Assembly: GCA_007120915.1 (NCBI GenBank)
Contig: SKMT01000482.1
Location: forward strand, 1-7,165
Length of the DNA stretch: 7,165 nucleotides
Direction: 5' to 3'
From: Myxococcales bacterium
Lineage (GTDB): Bacteria; Myxococcota_A; Bradymonadia; Bradymonadales; Bradymonadaceae
Below the pieces are notes generated by a model, which did no database searches, was not told where the DNA came from, and saw only the letters and a program-made list of their open reading frames with translations. Made by a program: the position numbers and the translations under genes. Numbering within the stretch: position 1 is the stretch's first letter; every line of letters starts with the position of its first letter. This document shows, in pieces, positions 4,713-7,165 of this stretch.

Positions 4713-5819
4713 TCAGTCATCGTTATCGATCGGCGAGGTGTCAAGGGGGATTTTGTCGCCGGCGACCAACGGCTCCTCATCGGCGTTCTGGTAGGGCTGG
4801 TCTGCTGCATCGGTGCGTTCGTACTCCGACAACGCAAACGCCATGTCCACCAGCTCTGTGAGCGGCATCGCCACGGTCATCTCGTAGCTGCCGGGGCCGA
4901 ACTCTTCATCTTCCACCGTCAACTGCGGCAGTTGCACCGCCGTCGTCTCCACCTCGTCGCTGTCCACACGGGCCATCACCACCGCGTACTGCGACAGCGT
5001 CGGCACCAGCGTCTGAGCGGCGGTGTTGCGCGCCTGTTCGACGGCCTGTTCATCCTCCGGGTCGAGCCGACCGTCCGGGGGCTGTCCGATGGTCATCGAG
5101 ATCACCTCGTCGTCCCCGTTCCAGGCGCCCATCTCCTCGAGCTCCGGCAACAGCTCCGTCTCGAAACGCTCTACCGCCTCCGGCTCAAATGCCTCGCGGC
5201 GAAGCTGTTTGGCCCGTTTGCGCGACTCACGGCGAGTATCGGGAAACCGGTGCAACTCATCGATGCGTTCGAGCATCTCGGCGGCCTGAACCTTGTCGCT
5301 TCGCTCCACATGACGGTCCGCCCAGTCTTCGTAGAACTCCACCAGCATCGTGTTCAGCGTGCTGTCGCGGCTGTTTCGCTCCAGCCCCGCCTGCGCGATC
5401 GCTTCGAACTGCTCCGGATCGTCGCCGGGATCGACGGACTTCGCCCAGTTCTGATAAAGCTGGCTGAACTGTTCGCTCATCAACTGGCGGGTCTGCCTCT
5501 CGTCGGCGCCCAGCTCTCCCTCACGGTCAAACCCCTGATCGTCCCACAGCTCTTCGAGTTCCCGCTCGGCGGCTTCAAACTGCTCGTCTTCGATGTACGT
5601 CGTCGCCAGCAGCCGTCGCGCCTCCAGCAGGTCCGGATCGGCCTCCAGTGCCGCCTCCAGCCGCTGTTCGGCCTCCACCAGATCACCGTCAGCCAGCGCT
5701 CGCTTCCCGTCGTTGAGCTTGTCACGAGGGGTGTTCTCACAGCCCATCGACAGTAATATCCCCGCCGCAAGTACCACGGCAATTGCTGCCGCCGTACGCT
5801 TCCAGATCTCATGGGTCAT
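4713..5819 (-). CDS. TPR-containing predicted lipoprotein
   Basis: A 368-residue exported protein. The N-terminus has a basic start (MTHEIWKR), a hydrophobic stretch AAAIAVVLAAGILLSMG (10-26) and Cys27, a plausible lipidation site, although the lipobox LSMGC has Ser at -3, not the usual Leu. Two TPR-like helical pairs follow (about 33-95: ALADGDLVEAEQRLEAALEA, then LLATTYIEDEQFEAAERELE). A longer helical middle comes next, and the C-terminal ~130 residues (about 235-355) look like a beta-rich domain (EVISMTIGQPPDGRL, SYEMTVAMPLTELVDMA). It is highly acidic throughout. The role is likely scaffolding at a membrane, but no partner is shown. ATG 5819 has GGAG at 5826-5829, 6 nt upstream. It has its own strong promoter, is divergent from ffh, and is first in a run towards smpB. 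Confidence 0.85.
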   Translation of the reverse strand: MTHEIWKRTAAAIAVVLAAGILLSMGCENTPRDKLNDGKRALADGDLVEAEQRLEAALEADPDLLEARRLLATTYIEDEQFEAAERELEELWDDQGFDREGELGADERQTRQLMSEQFSQLYQNWAKSVDPGDDPEQFEAIAQAGLERNSRDSTLNTMLVEFYEDWADRHVERSDKVQAAEMLERIDELHRFPDTRRESRKRAKQLRREAFEPEAVERFETELLPELEEMGAWNGDDEVISMTIGQPPDGRLDPEDEQAVEQARNTAAQTLVPTLSQYAVVMARVDSDEVETTAVQLPQLTVEDEEFGPGSYEMTVAMPLTELVDMAFALSEYERTDAADQPYQNADEEPLVAGDKIPLDTSPIDNDD

Positions 5820-5914
5820 CAGTTACTCCACGGGGATGTGTCGGACGGCCACATCTTACCTGTGTCCGAACCAACCCGGCATGCAAAATGAAATGTTCCG
5901 GGCCCGCGCGGCTG

Positions 5915-5943
5915 TTTATAGCTAGCACCGACCCGGGTGACAA
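5915..5943 (-). promoter_or_regulatory. Promoter of the TPR lipoprotein gene
   Basis: Minus strand TTGTCA (5943-5938), 17-nt spacer, TATAAA (5920-5915). Predicted start is near 5908, leaving a ~89-nt leader. The leader contains TCGGAC/GTCCGA, a 6-bp hairpin pair, before the ribosome-binding site. Confidence 0.7.
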
Positions 5944-6052
5944 GCACCCCGCATCAGGGTGAGCACCGCCGGTTCAACACAGCAGCCACCGGCATCCATT
6001 CCGGGCCGCAGGCTCGCCGCGTGGCGGGGGTGCATCACGCGGGCGGAAACCG

Positions 6053-6081
6053 TTGACAGTACCCTGCGAGGTCTCTACCGT
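6053..6081 (+). promoter_or_regulatory. Promoter of the ffh leader
   Basis: TTGACA (6053-6058), exact consensus, 17-nt spacer, TACCGT (6076-6081). Predicted start is near 6088, ~240 nt before the ffh ATG. Confidence 0.65.
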
Positions 6082-6085
6082 GGCC

Positions 6086-6307
6086 GCGACCTGATTTAGC
6101 GAGCCCCACGCTCTGTTGCCTGCAAGCTGTTGCGCAACAAACATCGGGCTTGCACCAAGGCGTACGTGGCTTCGTCATCAGCGCCGCTTTCCTCCCCATC
6201 TCGCCCGTGCCGATGCACGCCGACCTGGCCGGGCCCCACGCAGTTGGGTCCCCTACGCGCCAGGTTTGCCGCATCGGCAGGGCCATCAAGTGTGCCGACG
6301 AGTTTTT
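6086..6307 (+). promoter_or_regulatory. Structured ffh leader, possible attenuator or small RNA
   Basis: Two long irregular hairpins follow the promoter. The first (6091-6181) is closed by CTGAT/ATCAG and contains AGCC/GGCT, ACG/CGT and TGCAAGC (6121-6127) with GCTTGCA (6148-6154). The second (6210-6277) has CCGATGC/GCATCGG, ACCTGGC (6223-6229) with GCCAGGT (6259-6265) and a GGGCCCCA/TGGGTCCC tip with one mismatch. A third possible stem, TCGGCA (6274-6279) with TGCCGA (6293-6298), lies before five T (6303-6307) and shares 4 nt with the second hairpin, so the two exclude each other. This could be terminator/antiterminator control of ffh or a separate RNA ending at the T-run. It lacks the SRP RNA core motif. 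Confidence 0.4.
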
Positions 6308-6329
6308 CGCAACCACGAGGATTTTACCC

Positions 6330-7165
6330 ATGGCCATGTTCGACGTAGTCGCGAAGGGCTTTCGCGACGTTCGCCGCCGCTTCGAAGGCAAACGCGAGAT
6401 CACCGAAGACAATATCGAGGATGCCCTCAAGGACATCCGCATGAGTCTGCTGGAGGCGGATGTGAACTTCCGCATCGCCAAGCAGTTTATCAAGCGGGTC
6501 AAAAAGAAGGCCCTCGGCGAGGTGGTCAAAGTCAAAGCCAAAGGCAGCTCGGAGGGCAAAGTCGAGGTCTCCCCCGGCGACCACTTCATCCGCATCTGCC
6601 ACGACGAGCTCGAAGCGCTGATGGGGCCGGTGGACACCACCATCGTCTTCAACGACGACGAATCCCAGCCCACCAAAGTGATGATGGTCGGGCTTCAGGG
6701 CTCCGGTAAGACCACCACCACCGCCAAGCTCGCGAAGTTCTTGATCGACCAGCACGACAAGAAGCCGTTGCTCGTCGGCGCCGACGTGTACCGTCCGGCG
6801 GCCATCGACCAACTGAAGGTGCTGGGCGAACAGTTGGACGTGCCGGTTCACGCCGTCGAAGGCGGCGACCCCGTCGAAGTCTGCGGCGACGCCGTCGGCC
6901 TGGCGCGCGAGTACGGCTGCGACATCATTATCTACGACACCGCCGGTCGGCTCGCCGTCGACGACGTGCTGATGGAGGAGCTCGAAAACATCATCGACAC
7001 CACCGACCCGGAGAACATCTTCCTGGTCGCCGACGCCATGATCGGTCAGGACGCCGTGAACACCGCCAAGGAGTTCAACAGCCGTCTTGAGCTCGACGGG
7101 TTCATCATGACCAAGCTCGACGGTGACGCCCGAGGTGGCGCCGCACTGTCGATCAAGGAAGTCAC
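6330..7165 (+). CDS. ffh: Signal recognition particle protein Ffh (3' end outside window)
   Basis: The SRP54-type GTPase that binds signal sequences and SRP RNA and delivers ribosomes to FtsY at the membrane. 278 codons are visible. The N domain starts MAMFDVVAKGFRDVRRRFEG (1-20) with ALKDIRMSLLEADVNF (32-47). The G domain shows GLQGSGKTTTTAKLAKF (121-137, P-loop), ADVYRPAAIDQL (151-162), DTAGR (203-207), VADAMIGQDAVNTAKEFN (233-250) and TKLDGDARGGAALS (261-274). The methionine-rich M domain lies beyond the window. Between the N and G domains there is a charged insertion of ~10 residues (around KVKAKGSSEGKVEV, 67-80) relative to E. coli Ffh. ATG 6330 is favoured over the in-frame ATG 6336 because GAGGA (6317-6321) is spaced 8 nt. 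It is behind its own promoter and a structured leader. Confidence 0.97.
   Translation, partial: MAMFDVVAKGFRDVRRRFEGKREITEDNIEDALKDIRMSLLEADVNFRIAKQFIKRVKKKALGEVVKVKAKGSSEGKVEVSPGDHFIRICHDELEALMGPVDTTIVFNDDESQPTKVMMVGLQGSGKTTTTAKLAKFLIDQHDKKPLLVGADVYRPAAIDQLKVLGEQLDVPVHAVEGGDPVEVCGDAVGLAREYGCDIIIYDTAGRLAVDDVLMEELENIIDTTDPENIFLVADAMIGQDAVNTAKEFNSRLELDGFIMTKLDGDARGGAALSIKEV

Noticed and set aside
4623..5756. Long plus-strand frame (377 codons) opposite the lipoprotein
   Set aside because: It is the antisense of a convincing TPR lipoprotein, with R/H/L-rich composition and no recognisable domain: a shadow from high-GC coding sequence.
6086..6307. SRP RNA (ffs, 4.5S-type) or 6S RNA in the ffh leader
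   Set aside because: The conserved SRP core (GGAAGG-AGCAG apex) is absent on both strands, and the fold is two local hairpins, not the single long 6S hairpin with a central bubble.
1..7165. CRISPR array or insertion sequence
   Set aside because: No regularly spaced direct repeats with unique spacers, and no transposase frame with flanking terminal repeats were found.

Overview
The window looks like a chromosomal segment from a GC-rich, Gram-negative bacterium. Its proteins are acidic and include a TPR lipoprotein. A delta-proteobacterial type lineage (Myxococcota/Bradymonadota-like) is my inference from protein style and composition, not from a database match.

Layout. Positions 1-2600 form a repeat-rich, accessory-looking region. 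It carries two small minus-strand genes, a DUF4440/NTF2-like protein (136-504) and an alpha/beta-hydrolase-fold protein (1173-2015). Around them are three kinds of dispersed repeat, called here R1, R2 and R3. Positions 2600-5820 are a conserved housekeeping block, all on the minus strand. In transcription order it holds a TPR lipoprotein (5819-4713), a small acidic protein with a Tudor-like tail (4536-4069), smpB (3982-3515), ssrA (tmRNA, 3182-2782) and an ssrA terminator (2746-2710). The plus strand carries ffh from 6330 to the right edge (incomplete), behind a near-consensus promoter and a structured leader of about 240 nt. The lipoprotein and ffh are divergent, each with its own recognisable promoter.

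Functionally, smpB and ssrA encode the two partners of trans-translation and lie next to each other. The predicted tmRNA tag is ANDDAQFAMAAA. Ffh is the SRP GTPase.

The most unusual signal is R3, an RNA-like element present twice (953-1113 and 2327-2486) on the minus strand. Each copy can fold into three successive hairpins capped by tetraloops, and the last is a textbook intrinsic terminator. Differences between the copies mostly preserve pairing on the minus strand through G-U wobbles. A third, diverged copy of the first hairpin (3234-3286) is the likely 5' leader of ssrA, starting at the predicted transcription start. The ssrA terminator also shares its outer stem with the R3 terminator. 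The R3 units therefore have the same promoter / 5' stem-loop / terminator layout as ssrA, but with a 13-bp hairpin in place of the tmRNA. This may be an undescribed small-RNA family.
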